DNA of 43,073 nucleotides. It comes from an uncultured Photobacterium sp. Lineage in GTDB: Bacteria; Pseudomonadota; Gammaproteobacteria; Enterobacterales; Vibrionaceae. The translations under genes were made by a program, and so were the position numbers. The stretch's first letter is position 1, and each line of letters opens with the position of its first letter. Where the stretch lies: assembly GCF_947502415.1 (NCBI RefSeq), contig NZ_CANMZV010000029.1, forward strand, positions 1 to 43,073. The letters run 5' to 3'. The notes below the pieces were generated by a model that was given only the letters and a program-made list of their open reading frames with translations, did no database searches and was not told the DNA's origin. Of this stretch, positions 7,564 through 15,673 are shown piece after piece.

Positions 7564-8697
7564 TTAATAAGGGCAAACCTGCTGCAACTGGTAATACGCC
7601 TCAGAAAAACCATCATTAGGAAAATACTCTTTATTGATCAATAAGCTTTTGCTTTCCGACCAGTTAGCCGCAAATGAGCCATTACCATAAGGGATGTTAT
7701 AAATCATAAAATGACGATCCCTTCTGTCAAAAATCAAATTTGCCGCTAATCGACCAGCTCGAAGGTTAGAATTCTTGTAGTACTGAAAACCATTGTCACA
7801 ACTTTTAACAACGTACGACCCTTTATCGCTTCGAACGCTGATATATGGCTGTTGAGTGTTACCAAAGTAGCGTAACTGCCAAAGGCCAGCGATATTCTCT
7901 AGCTTAATGCGCGGCTGTGGTTGTGGCTTTTCCTGAATCACGCTCGTTGACTGTGCCTCAACGTGAGAGAAAGAAGTCTGTTCATCGTCCGGGTTAGTCT
8001 CCAGAATCGTCACCCTGGCTTCAGGTTTTTTCTGTGGCTCTTCAAAGATATTAAGCAAAGCTAACCATGGCTCTTTTCCGAGAGAAAATAGCAAGCCGGC
8101 AATGATAATCGGCATCAGAAGCATCAAGGCAAAACGGCGAAAATTGACATGACCCAGAGCTTTGATCTGGCTTTGCACTTTCGGTGAGATATCACCTAAC
8201 GAAGTTGAAAGCGACGAGCCAGATGTAGCTGAAACCGGAACCACTGCGCGAGTAGTATCACTCAGTTTCCAGCGCGCTTCATCCAGCTGTTTGGTTAGCC
8301 TGCGGTTTTCACGGCGCAACCATTTCAGCTCATCTTCAGCAGCATTGGTATAACGTTCACTTTTTTCACTGGATTGCTTATTTCTTTCTTGCTCTTCCTT
8401 AAACTTCTGATTTAGCTGTTCATTTAGTTTTTTCAACGCAATAAAATCACGCTCAAGCTGCTTCAGCTTTGCTTTTTCACCTTCAGCTAAGATGTCTTTG
8501 AGTTGAATCGTACGAACAGCTTCTTCATAGCCCTTACCAAGGTTCACCTTCTCATAAGCCTGAACAATCATTTGCATCAAGGCCTTTGAACCGCCTTTAT
8601 CGGGATGAAGACGGCTGGAAAGCAACTTATAGCGACGCTTTACATCGGCACTGGTCGTTTTTTCGTCGGTGCCTAAAATATCGTGAAAAGAGGTCAT
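7564..8697 (-). CDS. Membrane-anchored J-domain (DnaJ-like) protein
   Basis: The protein has 377 residues. Residues 1-60 form a J domain with the HPD tripeptide (SSRLHPDKGGS), the element that stimulates Hsp70 ATPase. Residues about 75-145 are charged coiled coil (QLERDFIALKKLNEQLNQKF and following). A single membrane segment lies near 190-208 (RRFALMLLMPIIIAGLLFSLG). The last 160 residues, beyond a Pro/Gln linker, form a domain of unknown function that would lie in the periplasm if the J domain is cytoplasmic. This architecture suggests a J protein that recruits DnaK to the inner membrane. An Hsp70 relative, YegD, lies 5 kb away, but nothing links them directly. A terminator follows. Confidence 0.75.
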   Translation of the reverse strand: MTSFHDILGTDEKTTSADVKRRYKLLSSRLHPDKGGSKALMQMIVQAYEKVNLGKGYEEAVRTIQLKDILAEGEKAKLKQLERDFIALKKLNEQLNQKFKEEQERNKQSSEKSERYTNAAEDELKWLRRENRRLTKQLDEARWKLSDTTRAVVPVSATSGSSLSTSLGDISPKVQSQIKALGHVNFRRFALMLLMPIIIAGLLFSLGKEPWLALLNIFEEPQKKPEARVTILETNPDDEQTSFSHVEAQSTSVIQEKPQPQPRIKLENIAGLWQLRYFGNTQQPYISVRSDKGSYVVKSCDNGFQYYKNSNLRAGRLAANLIFDRRDRHFMIYNIPYGNGSFAANWSESKSLLINKEYFPNDGFSEAYYQLQQVCPY

Positions 8698-8934
8698 TCT
8701 TATCTGCAGATGCCATTAACTACGATTACTATGCGCTATCATATAACGCATTCAACAAAACAGCATGCCTCATTAACCAACAAATCAATATATAAATTAA
8801 CTTGCAACTAGATATGTTGACTTATACAGGCACGCTGAGTGTATGATATATATTATCGGCAAACCCTCAGCGATTTATACCCTACAGGCATAAATTGCTC
8901 GAAATTCAGAGATAATTGCTATTCTTATCACATT

Positions 8935-9642
8935 TTATGAATTCAGATTGTGCTTTCGCATTCTGAACTCACCTGGCGAGCACCCCATGTGCTTCTTAAA
9001 CACCCGTGAAAAATAGGATACGTCCTTGAAACCAGCAGAATTCGCCACCTGTGAAATTTTCTCCCGGTCCGAACTCAACAAGCCGCAAGCCAAATCCAGC
9101 CGTTTCTTGATGATGTACTGTTTTAAGGTCACCCCCATAATGCTATGGAACAACCGGGAAAAGTAGGTCGGAGAATAATGGCAGGCATTTGCCAACTCTT
9201 CCTCTCGAAGCGGCGCACTAATATTTTCATCAATGATCTTCAGTGCAGGCCTAATAGACAGTTCGCGATGCTCAAACCCAGAATCTGCTTCACTTTCAAC
9301 ATGATGGGTATGCAAGCGACTAAAACATTCGTCCAGTTCCTGACGGGTTGCCGATGCTTCAATCACATCTTCACCGCCAGCACGGAGAACATTTAAAGCC
9401 AGGTTGGCGTCCAGTTTATGGTACACAACAACCACTTTGGCCAATGGAAAACGGCTTTTGAGCGAACGTAATAGCTCAAACCCTTCCGATGATGAATCAA
9501 TAACCTCAAGGAAAATCAACTCCTGTCCAGTCATTGTCGAAAGTAACTCAAAAGGTGAAACATCAACGACATTGTGTGACAGCTTAAGATTATCTCTAGC
9601 TTCTGCCGATTTGTCATAATGACTACAACTAACCCAAATCAC
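8935..9642 (-). CDS. AraC-family regulator with degenerate receiver domain
   Basis: The protein has 235 residues and a GTG start with AAGGTGA five bases upstream. Residues 1-115 look like a response-regulator receiver fold, but the N-terminal acidic pair is missing and the usual phospho-acceptor Asp is replaced by Glu46 (ELIFLEVIDSSSEGFELL). A later strand is VVVVYHK and the alpha-4/beta-5 region reads RAGGEDVIEAS. Residues about 130-230 form an AraC DNA-binding domain with two helix-turn-helix motifs (EEELANACHYSPTYFSRLFH and ISQVANSAGFKDVSYFSRVFKK). It should bind DNA without normal phosphorylation control. It is divergent from the riboswitch-symporter unit 600 bases away. Targets unknown. 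Confidence 0.8.
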   Translation of the reverse strand: MIWVSCSHYDKSAEARDNLKLSHNVVDVSPFELLSTMTGQELIFLEVIDSSSEGFELLRSLKSRFPLAKVVVVYHKLDANLALNVLRAGGEDVIEASATRQELDECFSRLHTHHVESEADSGFEHRELSIRPALKIIDENISAPLREEELANACHYSPTYFSRLFHSIMGVTLKQYIIKKRLDLACGLLSSDREKISQVANSAGFKDVSYFSRVFKKHMGCSPGEFRMRKHNLNS

Positions 9643-10254
9643 AAATTCACCTTACTAATAGTGTTATGATTGCACGCAAATAATTGCATGACGTGGTAAA
9701 ACACTCCTTGTCGATGAATACAATTAATCGTTATAAGAATTGTTATGAGTAAAGCATCAAAAAACTGATGACATATGAATTATTAACGTTCAGAAACCTA
9801 AATAAATCCAGTTCACACCTTTTGTTTCAAATTTAAGCAATAACTTCCTAATTCTCTGCTACATTCTCACCTTCAATGGCTTACACCGTAAAAAACATTA
9901 AACTGACAAATTTAATATTCTTTTAGCGACTTAGTCGATGAATACATATAGTAAAAAAATCTATATAGAGCACCATTACAACTCAATATAAAATAGTATA
10001 GCTGACAATAAAAAAATAACATTGCAACCTTTTTTGCTACCACAAGCCACTTTTAAAGTACAACTGATTACATATCTTGTCTCAAATAGTCAACAAGCTT
10101 AGTTATAAGATCTAACGCACACTCTCAAATCCTTAGACTATTTTTTAGACTTTATCCTCACTAATATGGCAAAAAATTCAATTTCAGGAAATTTTTTTGC
10201 AGACAATCACATTTTTATCTATTAGTATTGCGGTCGAAAAATTGAGTTCCGATG
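9643..10254. other. AT-rich divergent intergenic region
   Basis: About 610 bases of AT-rich DNA between the AraC gene and the riboswitch. It should hold both promoters. For the riboswitch transcript, TTGCAG (10197-10202) and TATTAG (10220-10225), 17 bases apart, are a weak candidate pair. I see no gene or repeat. Confidence 0.35.
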
Positions 10255-10256
10255 AA

Positions 10257-10538
10257 GACAGCAGGAGAGTGGCACGATACGTAACGGTTTCTATATGATT
10301 TCCTAACGTTATCCGCCCGCCGAAGAAGTAAGCACATCACCCGACCCGAAGCTTTCTGGTCATGATCTGTAAATCTTTCAGGCACCGGAATATCAACACT
10401 ACAGGTTGATATTTTGGTATGGACTGTTGTTGGAGGAGCCTCTGGAGAGATCCGTTAAATCGGACGCCGAAGGAGCAAGTTTTTGTTGCTGTGTAATTAG
10501 AGCAACAAAAGTGAAACTCTCAGGCAAAAGGACAGAGG
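10257..10538 (+). promoter_or_regulatory. Tandem glycine riboswitch (two aptamers)
   Basis: Two gcvT-type aptamers lie in series. Aptamer 1 (about 10257-10430) shows AGGAGAG, GCCGAAGAAGTAA and TCTTTCAGG followed by GGAC. Aptamer 2 (10439-10538) shows CTGGAGAG, CGCCGAAGGAGCAA, AACTCTCAGGCAAAAGGAC, and a perfect P1 stem CCTCTG (10439-10444) with CAGAGG (10533-10538). Tandem glycine riboswitches bind glycine and usually turn on efflux or catabolism genes. In Vibrio cholerae one precedes the homologous sodium:alanine symporter. Aptamer 1 here carries an extra hairpin between CAGG and GGAC (arms 10389-10397 and 10405-10413), which is unusual. Confidence 0.93.
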
Positions 10539-10610
10539 AGATAAGATCAACAGCTCAGAAAATCTACAAACACTTTTCTGTAACACACATTTCCTGTTGT
10601 TTTTTATCTC
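10538..10610 (+). promoter_or_regulatory. Riboswitch expression platform (possible terminator)
   Basis: Directly after aptamer 2, GAGATAA (10538-10544) can pair with TTATCTC (10604-10610) and CAACAG (10548-10553) with CTGTTG (10594-10599). Within this lies a hairpin with arms CAGAAAA (10556-10562) and TTTTCTG (10574-10580). Six T residues (10600-10605) follow CTGTTG, so the structure could act as an intrinsic terminator. The outer stem touches the 3' strand of P1, giving a route for glycine to control it. Inferred by eye, not folded. Confidence 0.45.
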
Positions 10611-10636
10611 TTCCTTTGATGTTTAAGGGGAGAATG

Positions 10637-12013
10637 ATGAATTCGCTACATAACTTACTACAAACCATTGATAGCTTTGTTTGGGGTCCGCCTCTACTAA
10701 TCCTGCTTGTAGGTACCGGTATCTACTTGACAGCACGCCTTGGCTTTATCCAGATCCGTTACCTGCCGCTTGCGTTAAGCTATGTCTTTTCCGGCAATAA
10801 AAACGGCAAAGGTTCTGGTGACGTTTCCAGTTTCGCAGCCCTATGTACCGCCCTTTCAGCAACCATTGGTACTGGTAATATCGTTGGTGTTGCTACCGCG
10901 ATTAAACTTGGTGGTCCAGGTGCCCTACTCTGGATGTGGCTAGCAGCCCTGTTTGGCATGGCAACAAAGTATGCAGAATGCCTGCTGGCAGTAAAATACC
11001 GCGAAACCGACTCAAACGGCCAGATGATTGGTGGCCCGATGTACTACCTTGAAAAAGGTGTCGGCAGCAAATGGCTGGCTAAGCTGTTCGCTATCTTCGC
11101 CCTGGGCGTTGCCTGCTTTGGTATCGGTACTTTCCCGCAAGCTAATGCAATTGTCGACGCAGCTTACCTCTCGTTCGAAGTACCTCGTGAATATGCTGTT
11201 GTCATACTGACAGTACTGGTAGCAACCGTAACCCTTGGCGGTATCAAGTCGATTGCAAGCGTTGCCAGTAAAGTCGTTCCAGTAATGGCAGGCCTTTATA
11301 TTACAGCCTGCATTACAGTGCTGTACTCTCAGGCAGATGCCCTACCGGCTGCTATCCAGCTGGTAATTACGTCTGCTTTTAACGGCCATGCAGCAACTGG
11401 CGGTTTTGTCGGTGCCGGTATTATGCTGGCAATCCAGTCTGGTATTGCGCGAGGCGTATTCTCAAATGAATCTGGTCTGGGTAGTGCACCTATGGCTGCT
11501 GCAGCGGCAAAAACCGATTCATGTGTTCGTCAGGGCCTGACGTCAATGACAGGTACTTTCTTCGACACGATCATCATTTGTACGATGACAGGTCTGACAC
11601 TGGTAGTTACCGGTGCATGGGAAGGTGAACATGTCGGTGCGGCTATGACTACCTATGCCTTCGCCAGCGGACTAGATTCGTCTTTCTGGGGGCCGTTAAT
11701 GGTATCGGTTGGCCTGATGTTCTTCGCCTTCACGACAATTTTAGGCTGGAACTACTACGGTGAGCGCTGTGTAACTTACTTGTTCGGTGTTAAGGCTATC
11801 CTGCCATACAAGCTATTCTTCCTGATTTTGGTTGCCGGGGGAGCGTTCCTGAAGCTGGATATGATCTGGATTATCGCAGATATAGTAAACGGCCTGATGG
11901 CAATACCGAACCTGATCGGTCTAATTATGCTACGCGAAGTTATTATTGCGGAATCGAAGCAGTTTTTCGAGCAACTGAAAGTTTCTCAAACTGCCAACGC
12001 CCAACCAGCGTAA
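10637..12013 (+). CDS. Sodium:alanine/glycine symporter (AGCS family)
   Basis: The protein has 458 residues, normal for the AGCS/DAACS family. It starts MNSLHNLLQTIDSFVWGPPLLILLVGTGIYLT and carries the family signatures FAALCTALSATIGTGNIVGVATA and GGPMYYLEKG, with about 10-11 membrane segments across the inner membrane. It couples Na+ to uptake, or under riboswitch control possibly export, of alanine or glycine. An open frame begins 231 bases earlier, but that part is the riboswitch RNA and its platform, so it is untranslated. The ATG at 10637 has AAGGGG six bases upstream, and an ATG three bases before it is also possible. Glycine should induce the gene. Confidence 0.92.
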   Translation: MNSLHNLLQTIDSFVWGPPLLILLVGTGIYLTARLGFIQIRYLPLALSYVFSGNKNGKGSGDVSSFAALCTALSATIGTGNIVGVATAIKLGGPGALLWMWLAALFGMATKYAECLLAVKYRETDSNGQMIGGPMYYLEKGVGSKWLAKLFAIFALGVACFGIGTFPQANAIVDAAYLSFEVPREYAVVILTVLVATVTLGGIKSIASVASKVVPVMAGLYITACITVLYSQADALPAAIQLVITSAFNGHAATGGFVGAGIMLAIQSGIARGVFSNESGLGSAPMAAAAAKTDSCVRQGLTSMTGTFFDTIIICTMTGLTLVVTGAWEGEHVGAAMTTYAFASGLDSSFWGPLMVSVGLMFFAFTTILGWNYYGERCVTYLFGVKAILPYKLFFLILVAGGAFLKLDMIWIIADIVNGLMAIPNLIGLIMLREVIIAESKQFFEQLKVSQTANAQPA

Positions 12014-12043
12014 TTACAATTTCTGCGTCAGATAAAACATTAA

Positions 12044-12071
12044 AGCGGTATCAGTAGATACCGCTTTTTTT
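12044..12071 (+). terminator. Rho-independent terminator of the symporter gene
   Basis: The arms AGCGGTATC (12044-12052) and GATACCGCT (12057-12065) are perfect, with a 4-base loop and a T-run to 12071. It lies 30 bases past the stop codon. Confidence 0.9.
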
Positions 12072-12098
12072 ATTAATTGCGAGAGTGATAAGCGCCTA

Positions 12099-12117
12099 AT
12101 ACCAAACTGAACAATAC
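12099..12117. repeat. Solo terminus of the MITE-like repeat
   Basis: ATACCAAACTGAACAATA is identical to the first 18 bases of the right inverted terminus of the element at 37510-37671. No second terminus is visible nearby. It touches the 3' end of the minus-strand gene that stops at 12123. Confidence 0.5.
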
Positions 12118-12122
12118 GAATG

Positions 12123-12536
12123 CTAATCAAGATATCTTGTTAGTTGCTGGTATAAATCAAAACTGCTGTCTTCCAGCCAGCAATCAGAAATCAATCCGCC
12201 CTCTTGTTTGAACATAACCATTCCTGTCATGCCAACATGTTGTTTCTTGGCGGGGATCCTTGCCCACCCTCCATTATAGGTAGCGCTACAATGGTATAAC
12301 GCGACAGTTTTATCACCATCGTTCACTATGTCTTTCACCGTAAATTTAACGTTCTTGAATCGCTGACACCATATCGAAATAAAATTCAGGTATTCATTGT
12401 GGCTCAAGGTTAAAGTTCGCCCTCCGGCCAAATGAAAATTAAATGGATCAGCTGCATATTCAGCTAACAATCGACCATCCGCCCGACCCCAAACATCAGT
12501 AAACCAGTGAACAACCCAGTCATTTTTATTATCCAT
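12123..12536 (-). CDS. NTF2/SnoaL-like protein
   Basis: The protein has 137 residues from MDNKNDWVVHW. The pattern fits the NTF2-like cone fold: an N-terminal helix with W and DVWGRADGRLLAEYAADPFNFHLAGG, then a series of beta strands (VKFTVKDIVNDGDKTVALYHCSATYNG; QHVGMTGMVMFKQEGGLISDCWLED). These proteins are small cytoplasmic enzymes or binding proteins, and no catalytic residues can be assigned. The open frame extends 108 bases upstream with no good start. The ATG at 12536 has GGAG about 11 bases upstream. It follows the HAD gene at 12651 on the same strand and may be cotranscribed. A repeat terminus lies at its 3' end. Confidence 0.65.
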   Translation of the reverse strand: MDNKNDWVVHWFTDVWGRADGRLLAEYAADPFNFHLAGGRTLTLSHNEYLNFISIWCQRFKNVKFTVKDIVNDGDKTVALYHCSATYNGGWARIPAKKQHVGMTGMVMFKQEGGLISDCWLEDSSFDLYQQLTRYLD

Positions 12537-12650
12537 GCACGACATCACTCCACTGCACATATTTTTGCGCTTCCTTAGGAAAGGGTAGATAAAAAAATGA
12601 TAACTTGCAGTGATAGCTGCAACGCATTCGCTACTTAGTGGCAAAATTTG

Positions 12651-13307
12651 TTAGTGAATAGACAACTGAGAAAATGCCGCCTGGTAATGTACCAAATTAG
12701 GGATATGCGTATGGTGCTGGGTATTTTCCCCTACCGCGACAAAATCATATCCTAGCTCCTGCGATGCAAACTTGTTCCATTCACCATGCCCAAAAAAGAC
12801 ACGTCGCTTAAAGCTAAAACCGGTATCTTGCTTAGCTCGGAATGCCGCAAGGGCCATTATTTCTGTTCGGCTCATCGCGTCAGAAGAAGAAGCAAATGTA
12901 ATATTGGAAACATCAATACCTACCGCTCGTAACTTAAGTTTCGCAACTGATTCCCAGCCTCCGGTCGCAATAGCCAGGTAAGTATCATCGCGCTCTTTCA
13001 TCTGTTCAATAAAATCCTTGGCACCCTGTACCTGATTCAGTTCTGCAGGGTGCGTAGCCAAAAACTCACGAAGCCGTTCAAGATAACGCTTTTCCACTTG
13101 TCGGTGTATCAACAAACGGTTCGCTATCACTTCATTCCTGGCAAGAATCTCATCAAGCACACCAGACTCAGTTACATTCTGGTAATGACTCCAATCAGCA
13201 TCAACATCAACTCCCAGAACATCTTTAATTGCCCGGCTATAGCATTTCGTATCAACACTTTCGCAATCAACTAAAGTGCCATCAATATCCATTAAAAATA
13301 AGTTCAT
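12651..13307 (-). CDS. HAD-superfamily hydrolase
   Basis: The protein has 218 residues. Motif I is MDIDGTLVDCES (residues 6-17, with nucleophile Asp6 and Asp8), motif II is in AIATGGWES, and a helical cap lies between about 18 and 90. The C-terminal part has RRVFFGHGEWNKFASQELGYDFVAVGE, where the usual acidic motif IV pair is replaced by a GHGEW segment, as in some phosphoglycolate-phosphatase-like HADs. It is a cytoplasmic phosphatase of unknown substrate, encoded just upstream of the NTF2-like gene on the same strand (about 115 bases apart). Confidence 0.75.
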   Translation of the reverse strand: MNLFLMDIDGTLVDCESVDTKCYSRAIKDVLGVDVDADWSHYQNVTESGVLDEILARNEVIANRLLIHRQVEKRYLERLREFLATHPAELNQVQGAKDFIEQMKERDDTYLAIATGGWESVAKLKLRAVGIDVSNITFASSSDAMSRTEIMALAAFRAKQDTGFSFKRRVFFGHGEWNKFASQELGYDFVAVGENTQHHTHIPNLVHYQAAFSQLSIH

Positions 13308-13733
13308 TTTACTACCTTTGTTTTTTTCATGATTGGTAATGGGGGCATATCATGTGCTTGTTGGTTGTTGGCGGCAAGCAAGATCCCCATCCAATTTGTC
13401 GTTTTATGGTCGACTTCAAACCTTTAATAGTCAATGACTTAAAATCTTAATGAACAATGATCAAATATTAAACAGACACCCAAAAGTGTAATCCATTGCA
13501 CTTTCTCGCGTTGTCGCTAACTCCTAATCCACACCATTTGGGCTTCCTTTCCTTCCAATTCGGAACTGGCAAGGCACTCATTTGCCAGCCAAACTTGTAA
13601 TGCAAACCTGCATTGGTTGCACCGTAGCCGCAGAAAATTAATCTAAAAACCAACAAATAAAACCTGCTTGATCGGTTACCCCGGCCAAGCTGTTAAATAA
13701 ACAGCAATGTCGAAAATACAAAAGGAAGTAGTA
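13308..13733. other. Intergenic region with small palindromes
   Basis: This is 426 bases between divergent genes. The right part contains two close inverted repeats: CTGGCAA/TTGCCAG (around 13565-13587) and AATGCA/TGCATT (around 13600-13615). A minus-strand frame of 62 codons covers this part, but it has no ribosome binding site and its peptide looks like translated repeat DNA. I interpret the segment as a possible extragenic repeat and see no gene. Confidence 0.35.
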
Positions 13734-14039
13734 ATGAAGAGCCAGTCTAGTCGCAGAAATTTTTTGAAACTCAGTCTTGCAAGTGTCATCGGAGTGACGG
13801 TAGGAAACAAAGTACTGATTAAACCTGCAAATGCTGCAGATATGGTGAAACTTACAGAAGATGATCCCCAAGCGGCAGCATTAAAATATGTTCACGAATC
13901 ACCACACAGCGACAAGAAATGTTTTAATTGCGCCCTACTCCAAGGCAACGACGGCGACGAATGGCGTCCCTGTGCGATTTTCCCGGGTAAAACAGTCTCA
14001 GCTAATGGCTGGTGTTCAGCCTGGGCAAAGAAACCTTAA
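13734..14039 (+). CDS. High-potential iron-sulfur protein (HiPIP), Tat-exported
   Basis: The precursor has 101 residues. The N terminus has a twin-arginine signal (SRRNFLKLS, Arg7-Arg8) with a hydrophobic stretch and cleavage near PANAA (about residue 35). The mature domain has the four cluster-binding cysteines of HiPIPs: Cys63, Cys66, Cys80 and Cys94 (CFNCALLQ, WRPCAIFPGK, NGWCSAW). The protein should fold with its 4Fe-4S cluster in the cytoplasm and act as a soluble periplasmic electron carrier. The ATG at 13734 has AAGGAAG six bases upstream. Upstream in-frame ATG codons are ignored because they precede the Tat motif. No redox partner gene is adjacent. Confidence 0.9.
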   Translation: MKSQSSRRNFLKLSLASVIGVTVGNKVLIKPANAADMVKLTEDDPQAAALKYVHESPHSDKKCFNCALLQGNDGDEWRPCAIFPGKTVSANGWCSAWAKKP

Positions 14040-14072
14040 AGTGCGCCCTACTCCATTGTGGAATTGCATACA

Positions 14073-14100
14073 CTACAGGCCCAGTTAAACGGGCCTGTAG
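14073..14100. terminator. Hairpin between convergent HiPIP and yegD genes
   Basis: Perfect 10-base arms CTACAGGCCC (14073-14082) and GGGCCTGTAG (14091-14100) with an 8-base loop. It could terminate both convergent transcripts, although neither side has a good T-run. Confidence 0.55.
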
Positions 14101-14134
14101 GTTAAATTAATGGAAATGATTTACAATAGGCTCA

Positions 14135-15487
14135 TCAAGCGAAGCAGTGATCAGCCCAACGCGCCAGACCTGCTGTTACGGAACCAAAATAGCTACCACT
14201 TACGACAGGTACATCCGGCAACTGTTGCTCAATACAAGAGCGCAAGATCGGTGAACGAGCTGTACCACCAGTCATATACGCAACATCTGGTTTCTTACCG
14301 CTTTGTGCAATAGCCTCGGTGACAAGCTGGCTCATTTTCACCCTTGGAGATTCTATAGACGCAGCCAAATCCTTCTGACTCACCGTAATATCCAGCAGCT
14401 CAGACAAGTTATCCAATGCCACTCGACAAGAAGATGTCTCTGATAAAGCAATCTTACACTCTTCAGCCTTTCTCACCAGCTGATAGCCTAACGTTTCATG
14501 GTAAACACGTAACAGGTTGAGCAGCTTCTCCGGCTCAGCAGCATCGCGCTTCAGTTGCTCCAGTGCTTTCAGGTTAGCACTACTGTAAAAATCAGTCTGT
14601 GCAACGATATTGTTAATAGCGATAGGATTCCAGAACTGGCTGAGCGGCATATCAATCCCTTTCAGGGTTTTGCTTCCCATGCCAAGTAATGGCATCAACT
14701 GGCGAAACGCAAGATGGATATCCAGATCATTACCACCAACCCGCAAACCGCTGTGAGCCAACAGACTGGCCTGGCGATCGGCTTTGCCCCGCCACTGCGG
14801 ACCCATTTCGATAATTGAGCAGTCTGTAGTACCACCGCCGATATCAACCACCAGCACAGTCTTGTTTTCAGTTAATGTGCTTTCATATTCAAGGCCAGCA
14901 GCCACCGGCTCGAACTGAAATTCAATATTTTTGAAGCCGGCTCGTTTAGCTGCCTGTGTCAGGATCATTTCTGCTTGCTTATTGGCAGCCCCCCCTCCGG
15001 AGCCCTGAAAGTTAACAGGACGGCCAATCACTGTACTCGTAATATCTTGCTGTATCGTACGTTCTGACTGGTTTTTGATGTTTTTCATCATGGCGCAGAC
15101 CAGATCCTCAAAAAAGCTGATCTGAACATCACGCAATCCGTTCGCACCCAGGAAAGATTTTGGTGACTTAACGTAATACACTTCCTCCGGATCCTCGAGG
15201 TAAAGATCCAAAGCTGCCTGGCCAAAATACAAATCACCTGGTTCAACAATGATGTCTTCGTCCCGATTCATGGCGATGGCGCGACGCAATACCTGCTCAC
15301 CGACCTCTCCGAAGGGTGAAACCCCCATATGGCGGTAAAGGTACTCACTTACCGCTTCGCGTGTCGGGGCGCACAATGTGGAAGGAATGTACTTCTTATC
15401 GCCTTCAAGTGACAGCATCAGCGGATTGCCCTGCTTCATCACCGCAACCGAACAATTTGCCGTTCCGTAATCAAAACCTATGTACAT
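14135..15487 (-). CDS. yegD: Hsp70-family chaperone YegD
   Basis: The protein has 450 residues and is essentially an isolated Hsp70-type ATPase domain, without the normal substrate-binding domain, as in E. coli YegD. The phosphate-1 loop is GFDYGTANCSVAV at the N terminus, phosphate-2 is VVDIGGGTTDCS, and the adenosine motif is YMTGGTARSPIL near the C terminus. The role in vivo is poorly known. The longer frame starts five codons earlier, but the ATG at 15487 has GGAGG six bases upstream and begins MYIGFDYG, as expected for Hsp70. It is transcribed alone, divergent from the DsbA-like lipoprotein gene. Confidence 0.9.
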   Translation of the reverse strand: MYIGFDYGTANCSVAVMKQGNPLMLSLEGDKKYIPSTLCAPTREAVSEYLYRHMGVSPFGEVGEQVLRRAIAMNRDEDIIVEPGDLYFGQAALDLYLEDPEEVYYVKSPKSFLGANGLRDVQISFFEDLVCAMMKNIKNQSERTIQQDITSTVIGRPVNFQGSGGGAANKQAEMILTQAAKRAGFKNIEFQFEPVAAGLEYESTLTENKTVLVVDIGGGTTDCSIIEMGPQWRGKADRQASLLAHSGLRVGGNDLDIHLAFRQLMPLLGMGSKTLKGIDMPLSQFWNPIAINNIVAQTDFYSSANLKALEQLKRDAAEPEKLLNLLRVYHETLGYQLVRKAEECKIALSETSSCRVALDNLSELLDITVSQKDLAASIESPRVKMSQLVTEAIAQSGKKPDVAYMTGGTARSPILRSCIEQQLPDVPVVSGSYFGSVTAGLARWADHCFA

Positions 15488-15673
15488 ACCGTACCTCCAC
15501 ATAGCAAAAGGCCGGCAATCATACTTAAATTATCGAATTGTTCAATCACTTAAACTCATCACAAACTATTACCATATAGGGTAAATTATTGTAAGTTTTG
15601 ATTTAATACCGCGTATTTTCTAACGAAGTCAGCCATAATTAGGCATTACTATTTTTTAATTATCTCTGTAACC

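Noticed and set aside
8817..8847. Promoter-like TTGACT and TATGAT on the plus strand
   Set aside because: The spacer is 19 bases and it would drive transcription antisense into the AraC gene, so chance is more likely.
10406..10636. In-frame N-terminal extension of the symporter
   Set aside because: It encodes the riboswitch aptamer 2 and platform. The normal family N terminus and a good ribosome binding site are at 10637.
13468..13656. 62-codon minus-strand ORF
   Set aside because: Lies over small palindromes, has no ribosome binding site and looks like translated repeat sequence.
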